Position numbers and translations under genes: made by a program | In this document: positions 50,914 through 60,180 of the stretch, piece by piece | How positions within the stretch are numbered: the first letter of the stretch is position 1 | Layout of the letters: the number at the start of each line of letters is the position of its first letter | DNA from: Planctomycetota bacterium | GTDB lineage: Bacteria > Planctomycetota > UBA8742 > UBA2392 | DNA length: 63,039 bases | NCBI GenBank assembly: GCA_020845475.1 | Contig: JADLFN010000042.1 | Location: forward strand, 1-63,039 | Direction of reading: 5' to 3' | Notes under the pieces: generated by a model | Told to the model about the DNA's origin: nothing | What the model saw: the letters and a program-made list of their open reading frames with translations, nothing else | Database searches by the model: none

Positions 50914-53172
50914 ATGCGGGTATTCGTTTCGTGTTTGATGGCCGTGATCGCGCTGGTGGCATTCGCTAGGCCGACAGCAATACTTGCCAAGCCCAAGCCG
51001 AAGAAGGAGCAGGGCTGGGAGGCGATCGGTCTTTCCGGCGGCGGGGCGATGTTCTGCCCGGCCGTTTCGCCGCTTGATCCCAAATTGATGATGATCAATT
51101 GCGACATGAGCTGCGTGTTTCTGAGCAAAGACGGCGGCCACAACTGGAAGATGATTCATTACTCGCAGCTGCAGGGCAACACGCGCTGCAAGCCGGGGTT
51201 CCATCCCACAGACGCCAAGGTCATTTTCGCCGCGGGCGGCTGGGAAGGCCGCCTGAAAGTCACCCGCGACGCTGGAGATACGTGGAGCGATTTGGGCAAC
51301 CTGCCCGAAGGTCTGCGCGGCGAGATCGCGATTGATCCCGAACGTCCCGAGTTCATGCTCACCGGCAGCGGCGAGCGCGTATTCCTGAGCACCGACGGCG
51401 GCAAGCAATGGAACGCCTGCAAAGGCCCAAGCGGCGAGGCTACGGGCTTTGCCTTTGGCAAAGTGGGCAAAGGGCCCCGCGCAATGTGGTCGGCCACGAA
51501 GCAGGGCATCTGGCGCAGCGACGATGACGGGCGAAGCTGGAACGAGAAATCCAATGGCCTGCCTTCACGCGAGATCCGCTCGTTCAGCGGCGGCTTTGAC
51601 GCCAAGGGCAAAGTGGCCATGCTTTATTGCGCCGTGCCCGGCACTAGCGAAAGCGGCAAGTATGCGGGCGGGGTGTTTGCATCCAGGGATTGCGGCGAGA
51701 AGTGGGAAAGCGCTATGGGCGAGGGCATCAACGCCGAAACCAAGGCGGCGGATTCCTGGGCCGAATCTGAAATCGCGCAATACATGCATGTTGCAACAAG
51801 CAACGCCAAGCCGCTGACCGTGTGGGCGTTCAATACGAACACGGGGCTGTTTCCGCCGCACCATTGCGGCGCCTACAAGAGCGAAGACGGCGGCAAGACA
51901 TGGAAAGCCACGTTCTATCCCGACCCGCGCATGGGCAAGCCCTACAACGTGGAGCCCGACTACACGACTGTAGGCGATGGCCAGTATTATCAAACCGTGC
52001 CCAACGGCGTGGCAATCTGCGCGAGCAACCCCGACATCGCGCTTTTCGTTGATGGCGGCAACGCGCTGGTGACCGACAACGGCGGCAAGAGCTGGTTCAA
52101 CGGCCACACGCGCCAGTGCAAAGAAAAGGGCTTCTTTGAGAACACGGGGCTCGTGGTCACGAGCACACACAACTATTACGTCGATCCGCACGAGCCCAAA
52201 CGCCACTACATCTGCTACACGGATATCGGCTTTGCGCGCTCGCTGGACGCCGGCGCGACCTGGCACTGGTGGAGCAAAGATGAAAAAGCGCCCTGGCGCA
52301 ACACCTGCTACGAACTGGCCTTTGACCCCGAGAAGCCGGGCCGTATCTGGGGTGCGTTCTCGAACGTGCACGACATACCCAACAACAACATTATCGGTGG
52401 CCGCCACCGTTCCACGGGCCCGGGCGGTGTGTGCGTGAGCGACAACTTCGGCGAAACCTGGACGCCGCTCAAAGGCCTGCCCGAAGCGCCCTGCACCAGT
52501 GTGGCAATCGAGGTCACCAAGAAAAGCCGCGCCTTGTATGCAGGTTTCTTTGGCAAGGGCGTCTGGAAATCCACAGACGACGGCAAGTCGTGGACCGAGA
52601 AAAATAAAGGGCTCGGCACAAGCGAGAACATGCGCGTAACGCGCGTGATCTCACACGCTGACGGAACACTGTTCGCCAGCATCACGGCTCTGCGCGACGG
52701 CAACAACTGGGACGACATGGGTGTCGGGCTGTATCGCTCGCGCGACAAAGGCGAGACGTGGGAGAAAGTGAACGCAAGCCAACTGCTGCAGTGGCCCAAA
52801 GACTTTACGGTCGATCCCAAGGACTCGAAGATCATTTATTACTCGGCGGCGCGAGCCGCCGGCCAGGACCAGAACGGCCTGTGGCGAACGGAAGACGGCG
52901 GCGTTACATGGAAGCGCATCTTCCAGAAAGGCCCCGAGCACTACGGAGCCTACCTGAGCCCGCACAACAAGGGCTGGATCTACGCGACACTTTGCGAAGA
53001 CGCCCAGGGCTGCGCGCTCTGGCTGAGCAAAGATAACGGCGTGAGCTGGGCGCCCATGGAGGAACTGCCCTTCGCCAACGTGCAGCGCGTCGCGTTCGAC
53101 CCCGACGACAAAGAGATCATCTACGTGACCACATTTGGCGGCAGCGTGTGGAAGGGCAAGGCGGCGCCTTAA
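50914..53172 (+). CDS. Secreted Asp-box (BNR) beta-propeller protein
   Basis: The protein has 752 residues, with signal peptide MRVFVSCLMAVIALVAFA. At least eight Asp-box motifs are scattered through the chain, e.g. SKDGGHNWK, TRDAGDTWS, STDGGKQWN, SDDDGRSWN, SEDGGKTWK, TDNGGKSWF, STDDGKSWT, RSRDKGETWE, TEDGGVTWK and SKDNGVSWA. Two stacked propellers are likely, as in xyloglucanase (GH74) and sortilin/photosystem-stability-factor-like proteins. Catalytic residues cannot be assigned, so substrate binding versus hydrolysis is open. GAGGTG precedes the ATG. Confidence 0.82.
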   Translation: MRVFVSCLMAVIALVAFARPTAILAKPKPKKEQGWEAIGLSGGGAMFCPAVSPLDPKLMMINCDMSCVFLSKDGGHNWKMIHYSQLQGNTRCKPGFHPTDAKVIFAAGGWEGRLKVTRDAGDTWSDLGNLPEGLRGEIAIDPERPEFMLTGSGERVFLSTDGGKQWNACKGPSGEATGFAFGKVGKGPRAMWSATKQGIWRSDDDGRSWNEKSNGLPSREIRSFSGGFDAKGKVAMLYCAVPGTSESGKYAGGVFASRDCGEKWESAMGEGINAETKAADSWAESEIAQYMHVATSNAKPLTVWAFNTNTGLFPPHHCGAYKSEDGGKTWKATFYPDPRMGKPYNVEPDYTTVGDGQYYQTVPNGVAICASNPDIALFVDGGNALVTDNGGKSWFNGHTRQCKEKGFFENTGLVVTSTHNYYVDPHEPKRHYICYTDIGFARSLDAGATWHWWSKDEKAPWRNTCYELAFDPEKPGRIWGAFSNVHDIPNNNIIGGRHRSTGPGGVCVSDNFGETWTPLKGLPEAPCTSVAIEVTKKSRALYAGFFGKGVWKSTDDGKSWTEKNKGLGTSENMRVTRVISHADGTLFASITALRDGNNWDDMGVGLYRSRDKGETWEKVNASQLLQWPKDFTVDPKDSKIIYYSAARAAGQDQNGLWRTEDGGVTWKRIFQKGPEHYGAYLSPHNKGWIYATLCEDAQGCALWLSKDNGVSWAPMEELPFANVQRVAFDPDDKEIIYVTTFGGSVWKGKAAP

Positions 53173-53176
53173 TCCT

Positions 53177-53388
53177 CTCGCAAAGAGCGCAAAGTTTCGC
53201 GAAGGACGCCAAGAAGTGCTACCGAGCTGAGGTTGAGAAAAAGAGCAACAACAACTGCTTTCCACAGATGACGCAGATGTTCGCAGATAACGACTCAGGC
53301 AAATCCATCTGTGTCAATCTGTGAAATCTGTGGATTGCCTTAGTCTTGGTATTGGTCGTTGCCGTTCTTTGCGGCCTTCGCGAGAAAA
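53177..53388. repeat. Long nested inverted repeat of CACAGAT and CGCGAAGG units
   Basis: Outer arms: CTCGCAAAGAGCGCAAAG and TTCGCGAAGGACGCC (left), CTTTGCGGCCTTCGCGAG (right). Inner arms: TTCCACAGATGACGCAGATG and CATCTGTGTCAATCTGTGAA then ATCTGTGGA. It fills the whole gap between two converging genes. Confidence 0.75.
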
Positions 53389-55467
53389 CTAATCCCGCGG
53401 CTCGGCTTCGATGAAGCGGCCGGCATTTAGCTTTGCGACCACCCCGAGATAGTGCTTGGAATAGTCGATCTTTGCGAGGCTGATTACCTCTATGTTCACG
53501 CGCGTGATCGCGTTGCTTCTTTGAATCTGTTCGATAATCCCCAGGCTCAGTGGCTCGCCGTCGCTCAGGATCAGGATGGTGTCGGCGTCGCCCTTTTCAC
53601 ACAGCGCGCATAGCGCGGCTTTGATGTCCGTGCCGCCCTTGACCTCGCTCGACAAAAGCCAGTTCACGGCGTTCTTGCGCGTGTCGATGTCGTTGACCAT
53701 GCGCGCGTCGCCCATCATCACGCTCTCGGTGTTGAAGAGCGTGAAGCCGAACTTCGCGCTCTGTGGCAGGCCATCAAGGGCCGCGCTGACCTCGCAGGCC
53801 GCCACATAAAACTTGGGCAGAAAGCCGTCGCGCACCATGCGGTTAACCTCAGCACGGCGCTTGAGCACATCAGCCTTGCGCGCTTTGAAATCGGGCCGCT
53901 TGGGCTCGCGCGCCACGGGGTCGATCATCGAGATGCTGCGGTCGATGGCGAACTCAACGTTGGTGGAGTCAATTTCCAGGCCATAGAAAGTCGCGCGCGT
54001 CTTGTTGCTGGTGAGTTTGGGCTTGTAGCCGCGTAACGAGGGCAGCTTGCCCTCGATGGGCTTGAATTCCTTGTTGGCGGCCAGCCACTCTTCCCATTTC
54101 TTGAGGTCGTCGCCGAAGTCTTGACCCGTCAAGTCCACGAGCAGGCCAATGGCTTCGTTGAACAAACGACCGCTTCCGGTCGTCTTGGCCAATGTGAAAG
54201 CGGACGCGGCCGACTCTGGGAGACGCAACGCACGGCCATACTCCAGCGCTGCGCCGGCCACAAACCAACTTGAATCGGACATCAGTGCCAGTGCACGTTC
54301 TTTGAAAGCCGCGTCCTTGGCCAGCGCCGCGCAAAGCAACGCGCAGGCGCGGCGCGTTGCCTTACCGGAGTCCTCGGCCCATGATTTCAGCAGGGCAACG
54401 AGGGCGTCGCTTCTGGCACCACAAGTGCACGCAGCAAGCATCGCGTGGGCGATGACCTTGTCGTCTTTGTGCGCAAACAATGGTGCAAGGCTTTCAAGTG
54501 CGCTGGCGAGTTTGTCGCCTTCCAGGACTTGGGGCGTGCGCTGCAGATAGCGCAAACCCGCAATGATGTCATCGGCCTCCTCGCGGCCCATCAGGTTCAG
54601 GGCGACATCGAGGTTCGGCTCGCCCTGGCTGTAGGCCAGAACCCACCACGTCACCTCCGGCCCTACGCTCTTGTCCAGGCCCTTTTCGGCCTCCAGCAGT
54701 GCCTTGTGGCTTTCCGGTTTGCTCAAGCGCGCGAGAAAGCTCGCGAAAAGGTGCGGCCTTACGCCCACGCCGAGGTTCACGCGCTTGGTGGCGAATTTCA
54801 GCACTTCGCGCAACGCGTCGGTTTCCAACGCGCCGCCGATGGCGAAGTGAGCGGCGAACGAGGCATCCTCAATATTCGCGAGCTTGCCCAAGGGGTCGAG
54901 GCCGCGCTTGTCGGCCAGCGCCAGCAGGCCGGCGGTGCCCCATTTGCGCGCTTCGGCGTTCTTGGAAATCGATGCCACCGTATCGAGGTGTTTGAGAGCA
55001 TCGGTCGTGCCGGCCTCGGCCAGCGCCTGAGCGGCTGCTGGCGCCGAGCCATCGTCGGTGATCGCGATGTCCTTGAGTTGTGTCAGCGGCGCATCGGCGC
55101 CGTATCGGCCCAGCCAGCGCAGGCACGCGGCGCGCCTCAGCGGCTCCTTGGCCCTGGTGTATGAGCGCAACAGGTCCTTGGCGTCCTTTGGCTGCTTGTG
55201 CGCCACCAACACCCGCGCGGCTTCGCTGGCGGTATCGAAATCGGCTTCGGAATCGAGGACGGAAAGAAGGAAGTCATCGACCGAATTCTCGCCCTCGCCG
55301 CGGAGTTCCGAAAGAAACTCCATGCGCTCGCTCTTGGGAGCCTTGGGCCAGGCCTTCTTGATTTCCCGCAGTCGCTCGCGTGTGGCCTTGGAGTCGCCTT
55401 GCGCAGGCACAAGCAATGCCACGAGCACCGCAAGCGCAATCAACCATTTGTTCAGGTGGGTAATCAT
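53389..55467 (-). CDS. Secreted HEAT-repeat protein with C-terminal VWA domain
   Basis: The protein has 692 residues. ATG 55467 is chosen because a signal peptide starts there (MITHLNKWLIALAVLVALLV). Residues 40-480 are alpha-helical repeats of HEAT/ARM type (e.g. EPLRRAACLRWLGRYGADAP). Residues about 510-680 are a von Willebrand A domain: VEFAIDRSISM gives the MIDAS DxSxS, GGTDIKAALCAL the Thr, and DTILILSDGEPL the second Asp. It probably binds protein or metal outside the cytoplasm. The VWA strands are well preserved, so metal binding is likely intact. TTGACCCGTCAA lies within at 54121-54132. Confidence 0.82.
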   Translation of the reverse strand: MITHLNKWLIALAVLVALLVPAQGDSKATRERLREIKKAWPKAPKSERMEFLSELRGEGENSVDDFLLSVLDSEADFDTASEAARVLVAHKQPKDAKDLLRSYTRAKEPLRRAACLRWLGRYGADAPLTQLKDIAITDDGSAPAAAQALAEAGTTDALKHLDTVASISKNAEARKWGTAGLLALADKRGLDPLGKLANIEDASFAAHFAIGGALETDALREVLKFATKRVNLGVGVRPHLFASFLARLSKPESHKALLEAEKGLDKSVGPEVTWWVLAYSQGEPNLDVALNLMGREEADDIIAGLRYLQRTPQVLEGDKLASALESLAPLFAHKDDKVIAHAMLAACTCGARSDALVALLKSWAEDSGKATRRACALLCAALAKDAAFKERALALMSDSSWFVAGAALEYGRALRLPESAASAFTLAKTTGSGRLFNEAIGLLVDLTGQDFGDDLKKWEEWLAANKEFKPIEGKLPSLRGYKPKLTSNKTRATFYGLEIDSTNVEFAIDRSISMIDPVAREPKRPDFKARKADVLKRRAEVNRMVRDGFLPKFYVAACEVSAALDGLPQSAKFGFTLFNTESVMMGDARMVNDIDTRKNAVNWLLSSEVKGGTDIKAALCALCEKGDADTILILSDGEPLSLGIIEQIQRSNAITRVNIEVISLAKIDYSKHYLGVVAKLNAGRFIEAEPRD

Positions 55468-55667
55468 GTGGTTCCAGCAGGTGGGGGCCCGGTGCGGCAG
55501 CTTACCAACGATTTGCGCGGGGATTTCAGTAAGTGCAAAGCATGACATGCCACTAGAAAAAGTGTGATGCTTGAAACTTGAAATGTCTTACGCGTGTACC
55601 CGGCGCGCGAGGTAGAATCGCGGTACACCACAGTTCCTGAGCCATGTTCAGCCTTTGAGGAGGCAGC

Positions 55668-57380
55668 ATGAATTATCGGCTTCGCTTGCTTTCGATGGCG
55701 CTTCTGGGCAGCGCACTGGTCTTTGGCGCGCTGGCCTTTGAGGCCGCGCCCGCAGCGGCGCAAAAGAAGAACGGCACCGAGGCCGGTGACGGCGCGCTGG
55801 GCAAGGATTGGGCCAAGGCGCGCGACTTCCTTGACGACGCCTACAAGGCCAAGCGCAAAGAAGCCAAGGTTGCCCAGACAGAGCGCTGCACCGAGCCCGA
55901 GTTCGTGCGCCGCGCATACCTCGACATTCTGGGCCGCGTTCCCTCGCGCGAAGAAGTTAAGGCCTGGCTCGTACCCGACACCAGCACGCCCGAGGGCATG
56001 GAGTTCGCGCGCCTCAAGCCGCAGCAGAAGCGCGAGAAACTGATCGATGTGCTGCTCGCCAGCCCCGAGTACGCCGACAACTGGGCCAAGGTCTGGACGC
56101 GCACCATGATCGGCCGCGAGGCCGACGGCAGCTACCGCGGCATGCTGGAGGATTGGCTTCAGGGCCAGTTTGCGCAGAATCGCCCATGGAACGAGTTGGT
56201 CTATGACCTGCTCACCGCCAGCGGCTCAAGCGAGAACAACAAGGCCATTGGCTACGTGATTTCCTTCGAGAACGACACGCCCGCGCTCACCGGCATCACC
56301 AGCAAAGTGTTCATGGGCAAGCAGATTCAGTGCGCCCAATGCCACAAGCATCCCTACGAAGAGATCACGACCGATGACTTTGCGGGCATGGAGAACTTCT
56401 TCCGCTTCACCAGCACCGGCATGACGCAACTGGCCAAAAAGGGCCAGCCCGCGCTCTGGCAGGCCAGCGATCGCGCTGTGCCCACCAACCCCGAAGCCTT
56501 CAAGCGCGCGCTGACGCGCGATGGCAAAACGGTGCCCGCCAAGTTCCTTTTTGGCGAAACCTACACGCCTGACCCGGCCAACCCGCCCCGCAAGGCGCTG
56601 GCCTCCTGGATCACGAGCAAAGACAACAAGTATTTCCGTGAAATGACCGTCAACCGCTACATGGCCCATTTCCTGGGCTACGGCTTTGTGCAGCCCACGG
56701 ACGATTTCAACAGCAACACCACGCCCACATTCCCCGAAATCCTCGACCGCATGGCGCGCGAGTTTGCGGCCAGCGGCTTTGACCTGAAGTACCTGATCAG
56801 GGTGATCGCGACCAGCGACGCCTACAACATCTCGACGGTGCCCAAGAAGTCGGGCGGCAAAGTCGTTGAAGACCGCAAGTTCTACTCCAGCGCCATGGTG
56901 CGCCGGCTCAGCCCTGAACAAGTGGTGTTCTCGATCATGCGCAGCATCGGCGTGAGCGATTTTGGCTCCAAGAACAACCGCGAGCGCCGCGAGCAGGTGC
57001 TCAACTACGTTCTGCAAAGCTTCAACTACGCCTATTCCGACGACGAAGGCTCGCGCGACCTCGATGATTACTCCGGTTCCATTCCGCAGGCCTTGATGAT
57101 GCTCAACGGCAACCTGCTCAACGATGGTGTTGGCGCCGGCGGGGAGACAACCTTGAAGAGGATTCTGGCCGAGTCCGACCAGGAAAAGATGCGCGGCGGG
57201 CTGGACTCAACCAGCTACATCGTTCAAGAGATCTACCTTTCCACTCTCAGCCGTTGGCCGGAAAAGTGGGAGGTCGCCCGTTTCAAGAAGTACGTCGAAA
57301 ACGAACCGGACCGCGCCAAGGCCTGGGAAGACGTCTTCTGGGCGGTGATGAACACCACGGAGTATGTGACGAACCATTAG
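55668..57380 (+). CDS. DUF1549/DUF1553 planctomycete protein with CxxCH motif
   Basis: The protein has 570 residues and a signal peptide (1-32). EFVRRAYLDILGRVPSREEV opens DUF1549; VFMGKQIQCAQCHKHPYEEI carries CxxCH, a possible c-type haem site, and typical surroundings. REMTVNRYMAHFLGYGFVQP, DLKYLIRVIATSDAYN and RLSPEQVVFSIMRSIG belong to DUF1553. This pair of domains is a hallmark of Planctomycetota and is nearly always next to a DUF1501 gene, as here. Function unknown. GAGGAGG precedes the ATG. Confidence 0.9.
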   Translation: MNYRLRLLSMALLGSALVFGALAFEAAPAAAQKKNGTEAGDGALGKDWAKARDFLDDAYKAKRKEAKVAQTERCTEPEFVRRAYLDILGRVPSREEVKAWLVPDTSTPEGMEFARLKPQQKREKLIDVLLASPEYADNWAKVWTRTMIGREADGSYRGMLEDWLQGQFAQNRPWNELVYDLLTASGSSENNKAIGYVISFENDTPALTGITSKVFMGKQIQCAQCHKHPYEEITTDDFAGMENFFRFTSTGMTQLAKKGQPALWQASDRAVPTNPEAFKRALTRDGKTVPAKFLFGETYTPDPANPPRKALASWITSKDNKYFREMTVNRYMAHFLGYGFVQPTDDFNSNTTPTFPEILDRMAREFAASGFDLKYLIRVIATSDAYNISTVPKKSGGKVVEDRKFYSSAMVRRLSPEQVVFSIMRSIGVSDFGSKNNRERREQVLNYVLQSFNYAYSDDEGSRDLDDYSGSIPQALMMLNGNLLNDGVGAGGETTLKRILAESDQEKMRGGLDSTSYIVQEIYLSTLSRWPEKWEVARFKKYVENEPDRAKAWEDVFWAVMNTTEYVTNH

Positions 57381-57521
57381 GAGGTTTGCGGTGGGCGGTA
57401 AGCGGCAAATCGGCTTTTGCCGCGTACCGTGAACCCGATTTCCCGCAACCGGGCCGCTTTTCCGGGGTTTACTGAAAAATTGAACGGCAAGTCCAGAATT
57501 ACAGGCATCTACGAGGTCAAT

Positions 57522-58832
57522 ATGGCTAACCCGCTCGTCTCTCTGAAGCGCCGCGACTTCCTCCGCACCGCCGCTTACGCCGGCGGTATTGCCGCCACTT
57601 CCCACTTCTGGTGGGGCGGCGACTTGCTTGCCGAAGACACCCCCAAGGGCGGCGAGAAGAAGACAGGCACGAAGATTTCCGCCAAGTGCAAAAACGTCAT
57701 ACTGCTCTTCATGGAAGGCGCGCCAAGCCAGCTGGACACCTTCGATCCAAAGCCCAACAGCAAAGAGACCGGCTCGCCCGACAAAAAGGCGCTCGAGACC
57801 GACGTCCCAAGTTACACGCCCGCCGACACCTTGCCCTTCATGGCCAAGATGGGCAAAGAAATCTGCCTCATCAAGAGCGTGACGAGCAAAGAGGGCAACC
57901 ACTCGCGCGGCCAGCACCTGATGCACACCGGCTACATCCCCAACCCTACGCTGAAATTCCCCAGCCTGGGTTCCATTGTCAGCCACCAGCTCGGCAAGAA
58001 GGACTTCGATCTGCCGAATTTCGTGAAGCTGCGCGGCGGGCCCTTTGGCGCCGGTTATCTGGGCGTCGAGCACAACCCCTTTGTCATCAACAACCCCGGT
58101 GCGCGCATTGAAAACCTCGACTACGCCGGCGGCGTGGACAAAGCCCGCATGGACAAGCGCATGAAGCTTGTCGAGGAAATGGAAAAAGACTTCGCCAAGC
58201 AGCGCGGCAGCGAAGCCGTGGAGGCCCACAAGGCCATGTACGAAAAGGCCCGCCGCTTGATGGACAGCCCGCTCAAGCAGAAATTCTACATCTCGGATGA
58301 GCCCGAAGAGGTCAAGAAGGCCTATGGCCCGGGCAAGTTTGCCGAGAGCTGCATCATCGCCCGCCGCCTCGTCGAAACCGGCGTGAGCTGTGTTGAAGTC
58401 GTACACGGCGGCTGGGACACCCACGACGACAACTTCGTCAAGACCAAGCGTCTGTGCAGTGAAATCGATCAGGCCATGGCGGCATTGCTTGCCGACCTCA
58501 AGAAGCGCGGCTTGCTTGAAAGCACGCTCGTGGTCTGGGGTGGCGAATTCGGTCGCACGCCGCGTATCAGCGCCACGGAAGGCCGCGACCACTGGCCCAA
58601 CAACTTCTGCTACTGGCTGGCAGGTGGCGGCGTGAAGGGCGGCCAGGTGATCGGTGAAACCGACGATCGCGGCATGACCATCACCAAAGATCCCGTGACG
58701 CCGCAGGATCTGTTCTGGACCTTTGCCACGCTCATGGGCTGGGACACCTCAAAGGAATTCCAGGCCGGCAACCGCCCGGTGTGGCTGACCGACAAAACCG
58801 CCGGCAAGCCCATTGAACGCGTGTACGCCTGA
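57522..58832 (+). CDS. DUF1501 protein, Tat-exported
   Basis: The protein has 436 residues. RRDFLRTAAYAGGIAATSHF is a twin-arginine signal. CKNVILLFMEGAPSQLDTFD, CLIKSVTSKEGNHSRGQHLM, GGWDTHDDNF and VVWGGEFGRTPRI are standard DUF1501 (sulfatase-like alkaline-phosphatase-fold) segments. Partner of the DUF1549/1553 gene 141 nt upstream. ATG 57522 is chosen over an upstream frame start because the Tat signal and GAGGTC fit it. The 141-nt gap holds no other signal that I can see. Confidence 0.9.
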   Translation: MANPLVSLKRRDFLRTAAYAGGIAATSHFWWGGDLLAEDTPKGGEKKTGTKISAKCKNVILLFMEGAPSQLDTFDPKPNSKETGSPDKKALETDVPSYTPADTLPFMAKMGKEICLIKSVTSKEGNHSRGQHLMHTGYIPNPTLKFPSLGSIVSHQLGKKDFDLPNFVKLRGGPFGAGYLGVEHNPFVINNPGARIENLDYAGGVDKARMDKRMKLVEEMEKDFAKQRGSEAVEAHKAMYEKARRLMDSPLKQKFYISDEPEEVKKAYGPGKFAESCIIARRLVETGVSCVEVVHGGWDTHDDNFVKTKRLCSEIDQAMAALLADLKKRGLLESTLVVWGGEFGRTPRISATEGRDHWPNNFCYWLAGGGVKGGQVIGETDDRGMTITKDPVTPQDLFWTFATLMGWDTSKEFQAGNRPVWLTDKTAGKPIERVYA

Positions 58833-58855
58833 TGAAGTGTTTGGCCGGCGATGTT

Positions 58856-58883
58856 GTAGGGGCGCCGAATGCTGCGCCCCTAC
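58856..58883. repeat. GTAGGGGCGC-family palindrome between converging genes
   Basis: GTAGGGGCGC and GCGCCCCTAC separated by 8 nt. The stop codon of the glycosyltransferase (minus strand) lies inside it. Confidence 0.7.
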
Positions 58884-60013
58884 AGTTCTTCGTACGCGTC
58901 CGCGGCTTTCGCCACGCCGAACTGTGCCTCGGCCACTTCGCGTGCGCGTTTTCCAAGTTCGTCGCGTAGTGCATTGTCGCGAAGCTTCTCGATAGCCGCG
59001 CGGATCTGCTCAACGTTCTCGGGTTCGCTGACCACCACACCCACGCGTTCGCGCTCAATGAACTGCGCCAGCTCGCTTGTTGACGGCGCAAGGCAGAGAA
59101 GCGGCCGGCCGCTGGCCAAAATGCCCTGTAACTTACTGGGCATGGCCAGTTTGTCAGCGCCGCTTTCGAGCGCGACGGCGGCGATGTCGCAGGCCGCGAG
59201 CGACGCGCCGAGTTCAGCCAGCGGGCGATAATCGAAGAACTTCACGTTCGCGAACTTCTCGCGTTCGACCAAAGCCCGCGTCGGCTCCAGCTTCGCGCCG
59301 CGCCCAATGAAGTGAAGCTCGCAATCGGGCATGGTCCCCACGGCGCGCGTCAGGCCCTCCAGCGGGTGCAAGATTCCCATGTTACCGGAGTATTGAATGA
59401 CCACAGGGCCAGCGACGCCAGTTGGTGTCGGTTTTATGGCGTCCAGATCAACCCAGTTCGGGATCACCACCACGTTCGCGCGCGGCATCAGCGCAAGCGC
59501 GCGCTCCTTCATGCCCTCGGTCAGCGTGACAACGGCGCGTGCCCGCGCCATAGCGCGGCGATTGAGCCAGCGAAGGCACGATGCAATCAGCCCCGGCCGC
59601 AACCTGCCCAGCGCTATGCCCAGTTCCGGGTGAATGTCGTGTAGCACGTAAATGTAGCGCCGCCCCAGCCACGAAAGCCACCATGCCGCAAGCGCCAATC
59701 CCGGCGGGCTGGAGGGCACGATGATCGTGCCGCGCGAAAACAGCGCGCGCAGAAAGCCCGTGCGATAGAGCCACAGCGCGCCAAAGGCACGCGCAATCAA
59801 GCTTTTGCCGCCCGGCGCCCACCAGCGCGAAACGCGCAGCCCGCCGTCATCGGCTTGCGCCGCCGCATAACCCTGATAGCGCGGCTTCCAGGTAATCACG
59901 CGCACATCGTGGCCGCGCCGAACGAACTCGCGCGCAAGCAGGGCGAACAACTGGCCGTCAGCGGCGATGTCCGGCGGGAAGTAGGGAACGATGAAAGTAA
60001 GGCGTTTGGGCAC
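58880..60013 (-). CDS. Glycosyltransferase family 4 (WbuB-like)
   Basis: The protein has 377 residues. The acceptor domain starts [20 protein letters not shown] then [15 protein letters not shown]. The donor domain has [18 protein letters not shown] and the nucleotide-binding end [16 protein letters not shown]. It resembles WbuB-type GT4 enzymes of O-antigen and capsule synthesis, which use UDP- or GDP-sugars, with a possible membrane segment at about 107-128. It lies next to genes for GDP-fucose, consistent with a surface-glycan locus. The start is GTG. Confidence 0.86.
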   Translation of the reverse strand: MPKRLTFIVPYFPPDIAADGQLFALLAREFVRRGHDVRVITWKPRYQGYAAAQADDGGLRVSRWWAPGGKSLIARAFGALWLYRTGFLRALFSRGTIIVPSSPPGLALAAWWLSWLGRRYIYVLHDIHPELGIALGRLRPGLIASCLRWLNRRAMARARAVVTLTEGMKERALALMPRANVVVIPNWVDLDAIKPTPTGVAGPVVIQYSGNMGILHPLEGLTRAVGTMPDCELHFIGRGAKLEPTRALVEREKFANVKFFDYRPLAELGASLAACDIAAVALESGADKLAMPSKLQGILASGRPLLCLAPSTSELAQFIERERVGVVVSEPENVEQIRAAIEKLRDNALRDELGKRAREVAEAQFGVAKAADAYEEL

Positions 60014-60038
60014 AGCCGGTGATTATGCCCGGAAAGGC

Positions 60039-60122
60039 AATTCTGAATTCTAAATTCCGAATGCTGAATGGGGCTCCGTCGAGTTTGTGCCATTCAGAGT
60101 TCAGAACTCAGCATTCAGAATC
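60039..60122. repeat. AATTC/GAATT inverted repeat
   Basis: AATTCTGAATTCTAAATTCC and CCATTCAGAGTTCAGAACTC face each other around a core GGCTCCGTCGAG. It is the inverse-oriented relative of 61211-61299, whose core contains GACGGAGC. Confidence 0.7.
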
Positions 60123-60180
60123 CGCTGCCTCGCGGCTTTGCAGTTTCCAAGCGGCACTCCCCAATCCACAATCGCGGCGC

